This document shows positions 31,443-39,356 of a DNA stretch of 52,987 bases, in pieces. A program made the translations under genes and the position numbers. Numbering within the stretch: the stretch's first letter is position 1; every line of letters starts with the position of its first letter. The stretch comes from Lachnospiraceae bacterium UBA935 (GTDB lineage: Bacteria; Bacillota; Clostridia; Lachnospirales; Lachnospiraceae), in NCBI GenBank assembly GCA_002293525.1, contig DBDJ01000065.1:780-53766 (forward strand), given 5' to 3'. Under the pieces are notes generated by a model, which did not search any database, was not told the DNA's origin, and saw only the letters and a list, made by a program, of their open reading frames with translations.

Positions 31443-32489
31443 ATGAGAACGGAAGTAATTGCGGTCTGCGGAACAACAGCAGATAAAGAGAAAATAGAAG
31501 CTGCCGGTGCGATCATCAGGACCGGCGGACTGGTGGCCTTTCCCACGGAAACGGTCTATGGCCTTGGCGCTGATGCCTTGAATCCGGAAGCCGCCGGAAA
31601 GATCTATGAAGCCAAGGGCCGGCCGGCCGATAATCCTTTGATCATCCATATCAGCAGGATAGAGGACTTGCCGGAGATTGCCGAGAACGTGCCGGAAACG
31701 GCCTATCTGTTGGCGAAGGTTTTTTGGCCCGGTCCCTTTACTATGATATTCAAAAAAACCCGTTTGGTGCCTGTAGAAACTACCGGCGGCCTTGAAACAG
31801 TGGCCGTTCGGATGCCAGCAAACGAAACAGCCCTGATGCTGATAAAAGCTGCCGGAGGCTTTGTCGCGGCTCCCAGTGCCAACTCATCGGGAAGACCTAG
31901 TCCGACCGTTGCCAGTCATGTAATAGCAGACATGGACGGACGCATAAACATGATATTGGACGGCGGCGAAACGGAAATCGGGCTGGAATCCACTATCATC
32001 GATATGACATCGGAGACACCCACAATATTGCGTCCGGGCCGAATCACGGCAGAGATGTTAGCGGCGGTGCTGGATCAAGCCGTTTCGGATCAGCCGTCAC
32101 GTCAGGACATCCATGGCGCGCCGCAGGCACCGGGAATGAAATACCGGCATTATGCGCCGTTGGGGAAGCTGACGGTTATTGAAGGAACTGAGGAGAATGT
32201 GGTTTCCTATATTAACCGGCAGCTTCATGCGGACAGGGCGGCCGGAAAAAAAACCGGTGTGATCGGAACGGATCGGACTGTCGGCCTTTATGGCGCCGAC
32301 AGTGTCAAAAATATCGGAAGCCGTGAGGATGAGCTGTTTATTGCGCGGCAGCTGTACCGGATATTACGGGAATTTGACGATGAGAAGATTGAAATAATAT
32401 ATTCGGAGGCTTTTACCGGAACCGGAGTAGGACATGCCATCATGAACAGACTTTCAAAGGCGGCCGGATACCGGGTGACGGAGGTATAG
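31443..32489 (+). CDS. ywlC: L-threonylcarbamoyladenylate synthase (Sua5/YwlC)
   Basis: A 348-residue two-domain enzyme that makes threonylcarbamoyl-AMP from threonine, bicarbonate and ATP for t6A37 of tRNAs. The N-terminal YrdC domain contains FPTETVYGLGADA, the KGRPADNPLIIHI loop and PSANSSGRPSPT. The C-terminal Sua5 domain begins around residue 225, after the SPGMKYRHYAP-like stretch (here APGMKYRHYAP). No clear ribosome site precedes the ATG. rpiB starts one base after the stop. Confidence 0.95.
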   Translation: MRTEVIAVCGTTADKEKIEAAGAIIRTGGLVAFPTETVYGLGADALNPEAAGKIYEAKGRPADNPLIIHISRIEDLPEIAENVPETAYLLAKVFWPGPFTMIFKKTRLVPVETTGGLETVAVRMPANETALMLIKAAGGFVAAPSANSSGRPSPTVASHVIADMDGRINMILDGGETEIGLESTIIDMTSETPTILRPGRITAEMLAAVLDQAVSDQPSRQDIHGAPQAPGMKYRHYAPLGKLTVIEGTEENVVSYINRQLHADRAAGKKTGVIGTDRTVGLYGADSVKNIGSREDELFIARQLYRILREFDDEKIEIIYSEAFTGTGVGHAIMNRLSKAAGYRVTEV

Positions 32490-32490
32490 G

Positions 32491-32934
32491 ATGATAGCGT
32501 TAGCCAGCGACCATGGCGGATATGACCTGAAAATAGCATTAACAAGGCATCTTGAAGCAAAGGGGATCAGCTATAAAGATTATGGCTGCTATGACAGGCA
32601 GTCATGCGACTATCCCGATTTTGGGAAGGCAGCAGCAGCGGCAGTGGCCGGCGGAGAATGTGAAAAAGGCATTCTGGTCTGCACCACCGGTATCGGTATT
32701 TCTATTGCGGCTAATAAGGTGTCTGGAATCAGATGTGCTTTCTGTACCGAACCTTATCTTGCCAAGATGACCAGGGCGCATAATGATGCCAATATGCTGG
32801 CACTCGGAGGCGGTATTACGGGTGTGGATCTTGCCTGTGCGATTGTGGATACCTTTCTGGAAACGCCCTTTTCCGGCGCGGCAAAACATCAAAAACGAAT
32901 AGACAAGATCGAACAGATATACCCATATCAATAA
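32491..32934 (+). CDS. rpiB: Ribose 5-phosphate isomerase B
   Basis: A 147-residue enzyme interconverting ribose 5-phosphate and ribulose 5-phosphate. Motifs include ASDHGGYDLK at the N-terminus, the active-site Cys in CTTGIGISIAANK, and RAHNDANMLALGGG. GGAGG lies inside the end of the Sua5 gene, so translation is coupled. The C-terminal tail (KRIDKIEQIYPYQ) resembles the 14-bp tandem units that follow the stop. Confidence 0.96.
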   Translation: MIALASDHGGYDLKIALTRHLEAKGISYKDYGCYDRQSCDYPDFGKAAAAAVAGGECEKGILVCTTGIGISIAANKVSGIRCAFCTEPYLAKMTRAHNDANMLALGGGITGVDLACAIVDTFLETPFSGAAKHQKRIDKIEQIYPYQ

Positions 32935-32984
32935 GACCAAACAAATAAGATCAAGCAGATAAGACCAAGCAGATAAGAACGGAG
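32930..32984. repeat. Degenerate 14-bp tandem repeats between rpiB and upp
   Basis: Units of the type AGATAAGACCAAGC cover 32930-32984 in about four copies; a related AGACAAGATCGAAC already occurs inside the last codons of rpiB. The array ends at the GGAGGAAGAGGAG ribosome site of upp. Confidence 0.8.
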
Positions 32985-32994
32985 GAAGAGGAGA

Positions 32995-33624
32995 ATGGGA
33001 AAGGTAGTAATAATGGATCATCCGCTGATTCAGCACAAAGTCGGTTATATCAGAAGAAAAGATACCGGAACCAAGGATTTTCGTCAGACGATCAGTGAGA
33101 TAGCCATGTTGCTATGCTATGAAGCGACCAGGGAACTGAAGCTTTCAGATGTGGAAATTGAAACGCCGATCTGTCGGACTAGCGTCAAAGAGCTGCGCGG
33201 CAAAAAACTGGCAATTGTCCCCATACTTCGTGCGGGCCTGGGGATGGTAGACGGTATGCTGACGATGATACCGGCAGCTAAGGTAGGTCATATCGGACTG
33301 TACCGGGATCCGGAAACGCTGAATCCGGTGGAGTATTACTGCAAACTGCCTGCCGACTGTTCGGAGCGCGAAGTATTTGTCGTTGATCCCATGCTGGCGA
33401 CCGGCGGTTCTTCGGTGGCAGCCATTAAGATGCTGAAAGAAAGAGGCTGCAAAAACATCCATTTTATGTGCATTATTGCGGCTCCGGAGGGAATCGAGAA
33501 GATGCAGAAGGAATGCCCGGATGTGGATATTTATACCGGCGCATTAGATGAAAGACTGGACAGCCATGGTTATATCGTCCCCGGCCTGGGAGATGCAGGG
33601 GACAGAATATTTGGAACCAAATAA
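32995..33624 (+). CDS. upp: Uracil phosphoribosyltransferase
   Basis: A 209-residue enzyme that salvages uracil with PRPP to UMP. It opens with MDHPLIQHKVGYIRRKDTGTKDFR and carries the PRPP-binding DPMLATGGSSVAA loop and a C-terminal PGLGDAGDRIFGT. GGAGGAAGAGGAG precedes the ATG. It lies with dCMP deaminase in what looks like a pyrimidine salvage pair. Confidence 0.97.
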   Translation: MGKVVIMDHPLIQHKVGYIRRKDTGTKDFRQTISEIAMLLCYEATRELKLSDVEIETPICRTSVKELRGKKLAIVPILRAGLGMVDGMLTMIPAAKVGHIGLYRDPETLNPVEYYCKLPADCSEREVFVVDPMLATGGSSVAAIKMLKERGCKNIHFMCIIAAPEGIEKMQKECPDVDIYTGALDERLDSHGYIVPGLGDAGDRIFGTK

Positions 33625-33695
33625 GTATAAGCGGACAAGAGGGGCTTATTTAACCGGTTTCACAAGCTGAACTTGCAAAATGCATGAGGTTTGAT

Positions 33696-34175
33696 ATGAA
33701 GAGAGATGACTACATCACATGGGACGAGTATTTTATGGGAGTATCCAAACTGTCCGGAATGCGCTCTAAAGATCCCAGCACCCAAGTGGGTGCCTGTATT
33801 GTCAGCAGTGACAATAAGATTCTGTCAATGGGCTACAACGGTTTTCCGTTAGGATGTTCAGATGACGAATTTCCTTGGGAACGGGAAGGCGAGAGCCTGG
33901 ATACCAAATATCCATATGTTACCCACAGTGAACTGAATGCTATTTTAAATTACCGTGGCGGAAGCCTGGAAGGGGCCAAGATCTATGTTTCGCTGTTTCC
34001 CTGCAGTGAATGTGCCAAAGCGATTATCCAGTCAGGCATAAAGACGGTGGTTTATGACTGTGACAAGTATGCAGACAGTGTTCCGGTCATGGCTTCGAAG
34101 AGAATGTTCGATGCTGCCGGCGTGCGATATTATCGTTATGAAAGCACCGGCCGAAATATAGAACTTAAATTATGA
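33696..34175 (+). CDS. Deoxycytidylate (dCMP) deaminase
   Basis: A 159-residue zinc enzyme converting dCMP to dUMP for dTTP synthesis. The ATG at 33696 has GAGG at proper spacing; the in-frame ATG at 33684 overlaps that site. The zinc and proton-shuttle motif is HSELNAI, followed by FPCSECAKAI. The length and the ITWDEYFMGVSKLSGMRSKDPSTQVGA N-terminus fit the family well. Confidence 0.94.
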   Translation: MKRDDYITWDEYFMGVSKLSGMRSKDPSTQVGACIVSSDNKILSMGYNGFPLGCSDDEFPWEREGESLDTKYPYVTHSELNAILNYRGGSLEGAKIYVSLFPCSECAKAIIQSGIKTVVYDCDKYADSVPVMASKRMFDAAGVRYYRYESTGRNIELKL

Positions 34176-34242
34176 CAGTATAAAGAAATTCCATATCCAG
34201 TATTGTAGTATTCTATCTTGTATTGAAAGGATATGATCCGGG

Positions 34243-35418
34243 ATGAAGGGTGTCACAGAAAAGATCGTCGGCAATAAAACAGTTGCTATATGTATGGCAA
34301 TTGTTTTTGTCGTATTCGCCGCACCGATAGCCGCAGATGCCACTTCCACCGAGGAAAAACTGAAACAGGCCCAAGAAGAACGTGAAAATATGAAAGAGCA
34401 GAGGGATCAGGTAATATGGCAGAAAGAAGATCTAGAGGATAAAAATACGGAATTGAAAGGGGCACTGGATGTCCTGAATGCCGATCTCAATGAGATTCTT
34501 GTCAATCTGGATCAACTGGAGCAAGATATTATCGACCAGGATGCCGCGATTGTCTTGGCAGAAGAGGAACTGGAGGAGGCGAGCCGGATCAGGGCAGAAC
34601 AGTATGAAGCGATGAAGATCCGGGTTCAGTTCATGTATGAAAGCCGGGATTATATCCTGTTGGAAACCCTCTTTGCCTCGGCGAATTTTTCGGAATTCCT
34701 GAACCGCAATGATTATATTGAACAGCTGACGGCCTATGATAAGCAGAAACTAGAAGAATATATGGAGATCGAAGCAGATGTAACCCTGAAAAAAGAAGCA
34801 CTCATTGTCGAAAGGGAAGAGCTTGCAGCGATCAAAGCCGAGGTACAAAAAGAACAAGACCGGATAGATGAGCTACGCACGCAGACATCCAACACGATTT
34901 ACTATACGGAGGCGGAGATTTCCGAAGCTGAACAGCGGATGTTGGCCTATGAAGAAGAACTGAAGCGGCAAGATGAAGAGATCGCCCAGCTTAACAAGAT
35001 ACTGGAGGAAGAACGACGCCTTTCACAGCTGGCAGCCCAGGCGAAATGGCGCGATATTTCCGATGTAAGCTTTGCCGAGGGTGACAGATACCTTTTGGCT
35101 AACCTTATCTATTGCGAAGCCGGCAATCAACCATTTGAAGGCCAAGTGGCCGTAGGCGCGGTAGTCATTAACCGCGTCCGAAGTCCGGTCTTCCCGGATA
35201 CTGTCGTAGCGGTGATCTATCAGAACCGGCAGTTTTCGCCGGTCGCCAGCGGCCGACTGGAGCTGGCTTTGCTGGAAAACCGGGCAACTCCAGCCTGTTA
35301 CCAAGCTGCCGACGAAGCCATGGCGGGAGTTACTACGGTAGAAGACTGCCTCTTTTTCCGAACCCCCATCGAAGGAATCAACGTAAGATTCCCCATCGGA
35401 GGCCATATTTTCTACTGA
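34243..35418 (+). CDS. Secreted coiled-coil protein with C-terminal SleB-type cell-wall hydrolase domain
   Basis: A 391-residue protein. A signal peptide with hydrophobic core near residues 12-30 ends at AADA. It leads into about 230 residues of coiled coil of the peptidoglycan-hydrolase-regulator type (CwlO/EnvC-like). The C-terminal 120 residues form a Hydrolase_2 (SleB/CwlJ) domain with the catalytic Glu in NLIYCEAGNQPFEGQVAVGAV and the usual end GGHIFY. It likely cleaves peptidoglycan during cell separation or spore cortex lysis. AAAGGATATG precedes the start. Confidence 0.9.
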   Translation: MKGVTEKIVGNKTVAICMAIVFVVFAAPIAADATSTEEKLKQAQEERENMKEQRDQVIWQKEDLEDKNTELKGALDVLNADLNEILVNLDQLEQDIIDQDAAIVLAEEELEEASRIRAEQYEAMKIRVQFMYESRDYILLETLFASANFSEFLNRNDYIEQLTAYDKQKLEEYMEIEADVTLKKEALIVEREELAAIKAEVQKEQDRIDELRTQTSNTIYYTEAEISEAEQRMLAYEEELKRQDEEIAQLNKILEEERRLSQLAAQAKWRDISDVSFAEGDRYLLANLIYCEAGNQPFEGQVAVGAVVINRVRSPVFPDTVVAVIYQNRQFSPVASGRLELALLENRATPACYQAADEAMAGVTTVEDCLFFRTPIEGINVRFPIGGHIFY

Positions 35419-35462
35419 TCCATAATAATAAGGATTAACGCAAGATACCCCATTTGGAGGCC

Positions 35463-35951
35463 TTATATCAGAGCACCACTGATTTCGTTTATATATTTTT
35501 GCAGGGTAGCAAAGTTACCTGAATAGATGATTTCCAAAAGCCGGTTAACCGTCAGGAGACTCAGTTTCAAAGCATCCTCCGTAATCAGACCGGCTTCCAG
35601 GGCAGTCACCAGTTCATCCAGATCCATGACCTTGACAAAGCCGTCAGGATAAATGACGACATCGGCCAGAAGATCAACGACAGTCATAGTATTGGCAATC
35701 GGGTCATAATCATACTCAACGATATCGCAATACCAGCACAGCAGCGAGCGGTCATCAGCACAGAATTTACTGACCTTAATACCATCCTTAAGAAAATAGC
35801 AGGAGTAGCCATGGTGCAGATCTTTCCTCGGCTTCAAGGCATTCCATGAGGTCAGGATATAATCTTCATTGCAGTCTAAGATGATATCATCCCTCAGTCG
35901 GATACATTCCTCCGGAATAATACGCTTGCGGTAAAGGACAGGGTGTTCCAT
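35463..35951 (-). CDS. DUF402 domain protein
   Basis: A 162-residue soluble protein of the DUF402 family, containing the conserved WYCDIVEYDYD and DLLADVVIYPDGFVKVMDLDEL segments. DUF402 members include nucleoside di/triphosphate phosphatases and a nuclease-associated fold; the role here is not known. GGAGGAGAT precedes the minus-strand ATG. It points away from the ATP synthase operon and shares with it the 35952-36215 intergenic region. Confidence 0.85.
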   Translation of the reverse strand: MEHPVLYRKRIIPEECIRLRDDIILDCNEDYILTSWNALKPRKDLHHGYSCYFLKDGIKVSKFCADDRSLLCWYCDIVEYDYDPIANTMTVVDLLADVVIYPDGFVKVMDLDELVTALEAGLITEDALKLSLLTVNRLLEIIYSGNFATLQKYINEISGALI

Positions 35952-36215
35952 GATCTCCTCCTCGTAAACACTGCTTATAATCTTTCGTGCTTTATGTACT
36001 AACTACGCCTATTCCGTCTTGCCCTATGTCTTAAGCCTTCAGTGCAGTCAGGATGCAATGACAAATCGGTAACACATGTAATAAAGCACCGGCCGAATGG
36101 CCATCCTACTAGGAAAGCTTCACTATCCTAGTAATAATGCCATACTACACTTGTCCAGAACAAATGTCAATGTGTATAATTTATATAAAGATTTAAAGAT
36201 TATAGTGCATTTTTT

Positions 36216-36244
36216 TTGACATATTCCGATAAAACAGCTATAAT
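36216..36244 (+). promoter_or_regulatory. Consensus promoter of the ATP synthase operon
   Basis: TTGACA (36216-36221), exactly 17 bases, TATAAT (36239-36244): a full consensus vegetative promoter, start point near 36251. The preceding 35952-36215 stretch has no gene; it contains an inverted repeat, TACTAGGA (36107-36114) with TCCTAGTA (36126-36133). Confidence 0.9.
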
Positions 36245-36321
36245 TTAACATGAATATCATGACTAGCTAGAATGGAAGAAGTTTAGTCACTGTTCATGTG
36301 CATCCAAGGAGGCAGGAAGCA

Positions 36322-36558
36322 ATGAAATGGGGCAGGAATGTCTATCAGTCGATGATAATGATTACACAGTTTGGAATTACTATTCTGGTTCCTGTGTTTT
36401 TGTGCTCATTTATCGGAATCTATTTAGATAATAAATTGGGAACCTCTTTTTTGGTAATTCTGTTCTTTTTTATCGGAGCATTGGCGGGATTCCGTAACGT
36501 GTACTTTTTTGCCAAGAAAATATATTCGCAGAAAAGTGAAAAAGACAGGGATCAATAA
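36322..36558 (+). CDS. atpZ: AtpZ/AtpI-like membrane protein
   Basis: A 78-residue protein with two membrane helices, starting at the ATG at 36322 because AAGGAGG lies about nine bases before it. It matches the small AtpZ family often found at the head of Na+- or alkaliphile-type ATP synthase operons and implicated in cation supply or c-ring assembly. It is the first gene after the consensus promoter. Confidence 0.85.
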   Translation: MKWGRNVYQSMIMITQFGITILVPVFLCSFIGIYLDNKLGTSFLVILFFFIGALAGFRNVYFFAKKIYSQKSEKDRDQ

Positions 36559-36594
36559 ATAATCGAGTATATCATAAGCATTAAGAAAGAGACA

Positions 36595-36978
36595 ATGAAA
36601 AAAATAAAAAAAAATAACGACACTTTATTAGAACTATGTATCGGAATCCTCCTGTTCGGCGTTTTTTGCCAGCTGACGGCAGTTTGGTTCCTTGCCGATC
36701 GGCTGGGTTACAGCATCGGGCTCTGGATGGGGATTCTGACCGCCTTGGGCTGTGCGGTGCATATGTGGTGGTCGATAGACCGCTACCTTGATTATGGCGA
36801 GGGCGCAGCGAGGGCGGCAGCCCGGGATAACTTGATCCGTTACGGGGCTATCATAGCGGTAATGGCGGCTGTCATGATTACGAAGGCGGCACAGCCACTG
36901 GCGGTTTTTCTGGGCATTATGGGTCTGAAGGTAGCGGCTTATATCCAGCCGATTACACATAAAATGATAAGGAGGTGA
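36595..36978 (+). CDS. atpI: ATP synthase subunit I
   Basis: A 127-residue protein with four hydrophobic helices and the short central motif of AtpI, which assists c-ring assembly. AAGAGA precedes the ATG; atpB starts three bases after the stop. The order AtpZ, AtpI, AtpB is typical. Confidence 0.85.
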   Translation: MKKIKKNNDTLLELCIGILLFGVFCQLTAVWFLADRLGYSIGLWMGILTALGCAVHMWWSIDRYLDYGEGAARAAARDNLIRYGAIIAVMAAVMITKAAQPLAVFLGIMGLKVAAYIQPITHKMIRR

Positions 36979-36981
36979 AGT

Positions 36982-37698
36982 ATGGGAGAAGGAATTTTGT
37001 TGTCCGGGGCTGATGTGGATTTCATGATACATGGCGTCTTTTCTTACGAGCTTTTTGGACAGAAGTTGTGGATAACGACTTCTCATGTGTGTCTGCTGAT
37101 TGTGATGCTGGTGATTATCGGATTCAGTGTTGCCGCTAAAAGAATGATAAAAAGAGCAGAGGAAGTGCCATCCGGCTTTCAGAATGTTGTCGAACTGGCC
37201 GTAGAAATGCTGGACAAGATGATAAGCGGTTCCATGGGGAAATTTGCGCCCCGGTTCCGTAATTATATCGGGACGATTTTCATTTTTATCCTGCTCAGTA
37301 ATATCTCCGGACTGTTCGGGCTCAGGCCGCCCACGGCGGATTACGGCGTGACTTTTGCGCTGGGGATACTGACTTTTTTGCTCATTAACTATAATGAGCT
37401 GAAACATCAGAAGGTTTCAGGCTTTGTCAAAGGGCTGTGCGATCCTTGGCCGATATGGCTGCCGATCAATATTATCGGCAAGATAGCGGTACCGCTTTCG
37501 TTATCCTTGCGTTTGTTTGCCAATATATTATCCGGCGTGGTCATGATGGCCTTAATATACGGACTGCTGTCTAAGGTAGCCATTATCTGGCCGGCCGCCC
37601 TGCATGTGTATTTCGATCTTTTTTCCGGATCGATTCAGACCTATGTATTCTGTATGCTGACCATGACTTATATTACCAGTGCTTGTGAAACAGATTGA
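36982..37698 (+). CDS. atpB: ATP synthase F0 subunit a
   Basis: A 238-residue membrane protein, the stator channel for ions. The conserved Arg that faces the c-ring is in SLSLRLFANILSGVV; LFDLFSGSIQ-like YFDLFSGSIQTYVFCMLTM forms the last helix pair. AAGGAGGTGA precedes the ATG. Confidence 0.96.
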   Translation: MGEGILLSGADVDFMIHGVFSYELFGQKLWITTSHVCLLIVMLVIIGFSVAAKRMIKRAEEVPSGFQNVVELAVEMLDKMISGSMGKFAPRFRNYIGTIFIFILLSNISGLFGLRPPTADYGVTFALGILTFLLINYNELKHQKVSGFVKGLCDPWPIWLPINIIGKIAVPLSLSLRLFANILSGVVMMALIYGLLSKVAIIWPAALHVYFDLFSGSIQTYVFCMLTMTYITSACETD

Positions 37699-37760
37699 GA
37701 AGGATGCTCTAAGTTTACAAAATATAAATAGAAAAGTTAAGATTAATAGGAGGAAGAAAA

Positions 37761-38015
37761 ATGGAATTTAACAATGAATTTATTTTAGGATGTTCAGCAA
37801 TCGGTGCGGGTATCGCAGTTATCTCCGGTATCGGAACCGGTATCGGCCAGGGTAATGCGGCAGGTATGGCGGCCCAGGCGGTAAGCCGTAACCCCAGCCT
37901 CAAATCAGATATTACCTCTACCATGCTTTTGGGACAGGCAGTCGCCGAGACGACCGGTCTGTACGGCCTGTTGGTTGCCATGCTGCTGATGTTTGTTCAG
38001 CCGCTGGTACCTTAA
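37761..38015 (+). CDS. atpE: ATP synthase F0 subunit c, Na+-type ligand set
   Basis: An 84-residue two-helix proteolipid that forms the rotor ring. The GxGxGxG helix leads to Gln30, and the ion-binding segment has Val61, Glu63, Thr64, Thr65 and Tyr68. These correspond, with an offset of two, to the Na+ ligand set of the Ilyobacter c-subunit (Gln32, Val63, Glu65, Ser66, Thr67, Tyr70), with Thr replacing Ser. The enzyme therefore probably couples to sodium. AGGAGG precedes the ATG. A 140-base gap with inverted repeats separates it from atpF. Confidence 0.96.
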   Translation: MEFNNEFILGCSAIGAGIAVISGIGTGIGQGNAAGMAAQAVSRNPSLKSDITSTMLLGQAVAETTGLYGLLVAMLLMFVQPLVP

Positions 38016-38074
38016 TAGCCTCCTGCGGCAGTTTTGGCGCACTTGATTTGTGTTCTTTACAACTTGTGCGTAAT

Positions 38075-38124
38075 GTTACTGTGGAGTAGCCATTTGATGC
38101 ACAGCGGCTGCTGTGAACAGTAAC
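38075..38124 (+). promoter_or_regulatory. Inverted repeat between atpE and atpF
   Basis: GTTACTGT (38075-38082) pairs with ACAGTAAC (38117-38124); a CGCAC/GTGCG pair lies just upstream. The position suggests mRNA processing or stability control giving more subunit c than b. Confidence 0.45.
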
Positions 38125-38154
38125 GATAAAATAACATGAAAGGAGGCTTATGCC

Positions 38155-38715
38155 TTGAACGGTATAGATAACGGATTTATTCTGGCGGCAGCAGAAATGG
38201 ACCCAAGGCTGTTTGATCTGGATCTTCAGCTGCTTGCTGACGTAACGCTGATGATCATTGCTATTTTAGTTTTATTTGCCATAGCATCCTACAATCTGTT
38301 TAATCCTGTCAGGACGATGATGCAAAAGCGCCGGGATAAAATCAAGCAGGAACTGGATCATGCGGCAACCGACATGGAAGCGGCGGCGGCATTGAAAGTG
38401 GAATATGAAGCGAAACTGAAAGACATTGATTCCGAGGCTGAGGAAATCCTGGGAGAGGCCCGGAAAACCGCGATTGCCAATGAAAAGCGGATCGTTGCCG
38501 AAGCCAAAGAAGAAGCAGCAAGGATCTTGGAAAGAGCCAGAACCGAAGCAGAGTTGGAAAAGAAAAAAGCAGCCGATGAGGTAAAGCGGGAAATCATCAA
38601 CATCGCTTCCCTGATGGCGGCCAAGGTAGTGACAGCTTCGATGAATACGGCGATACAGGATAGCATGGTCAATGAAACTTTAAAGGAAATGGGTGAAAGC
38701 ACATGGCTAAGCTGA
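38155..38715 (+). CDS. atpF: ATP synthase F0 subunit b
   Basis: A 186-residue protein: one N-terminal membrane helix (about residues 25-47), then a long charged helix that forms the peripheral stalk. The start is TTG at 38155, nine bases after AGGAGG; the ATG seen between them (ATGCCTTGA) closes immediately, so TTG is the only workable start. It overlaps atpH by 13 bases. Confidence 0.95.
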   Translation: MNGIDNGFILAAAEMDPRLFDLDLQLLADVTLMIIAILVLFAIASYNLFNPVRTMMQKRRDKIKQELDHAATDMEAAAALKVEYEAKLKDIDSEAEEILGEARKTAIANEKRIVAEAKEEAARILERARTEAELEKKKAADEVKREIINIASLMAAKVVTASMNTAIQDSMVNETLKEMGESTWLS

Positions 38716-39251
38716 TTGCAAAAACATATGGAGAAGCTTTGTTTGAGCTGGCTGTGGAAGAAGGGAAAACGGAGCTGTATCTGCAGGAGCTGACCGATAT
38801 CCGCCGGATACTGGATGAAAATAAGGATTTCAACCGGCTGATGAACCATCCTAAGATCCTCAAGGACGTGAAGTGTGAGATCCTGACAGAAGTTTTTAAA
38901 GGGCGTATTTCCGATGAGCTGACCGGTTTCCTGCTTTTGATTGTCAGCAAAGACCGCTATCGCGAGATAGATGACATCCTGGATTATTTTACCATGGAGG
39001 TCAAGAGGTTCAACGGGATCGGAACGGCATATATCACCAGTGCGGCGGCGATCAATGAGATTCAGAAGGCTCAGGTTGAGGAAAGGCTGCTGGCGATTAC
39101 TTCTTTTGAACAGATGGAAATGCATTTTGCGGTTGATGCTTCCCTGATCGGCGGCATGGTGGTCCGGATCGGCGACAGGGTGGTTGACAGCAGCGTGAGA
39201 ACCAAACTGGAAAAATTACAGAAGCAGCTTTTGAGTATCCGGATTTCGTAA
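38703..39251 (+). CDS. atpH: ATP synthase F1 subunit delta
   Basis: A 182-residue stator protein opening AKLIAKTYGEALFELAVEEGK and ending with the usual GGMVVRIGDRVVDSSVRTKLEKL. It joins the b-subunit stalk to the alpha/beta head. It overlaps the end of atpF, so translation is coupled. Confidence 0.96.
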   Translation: MAKLIAKTYGEALFELAVEEGKTELYLQELTDIRRILDENKDFNRLMNHPKILKDVKCEILTEVFKGRISDELTGFLLLIVSKDRYREIDDILDYFTMEVKRFNGIGTAYITSAAAINEIQKAQVEERLLAITSFEQMEMHFAVDASLIGGMVVRIGDRVVDSSVRTKLEKLQKQLLSIRIS

Positions 39252-39356
39252 GCCGGTACGATCAGCTCTAAGCGGTAACTTAACTAAATGCTAATAATCA
39301 ATAGGAGTTTTAGATAAATAAGCTTTGTTATTGAAAAGAGAAAGGGCGTAAGATTC

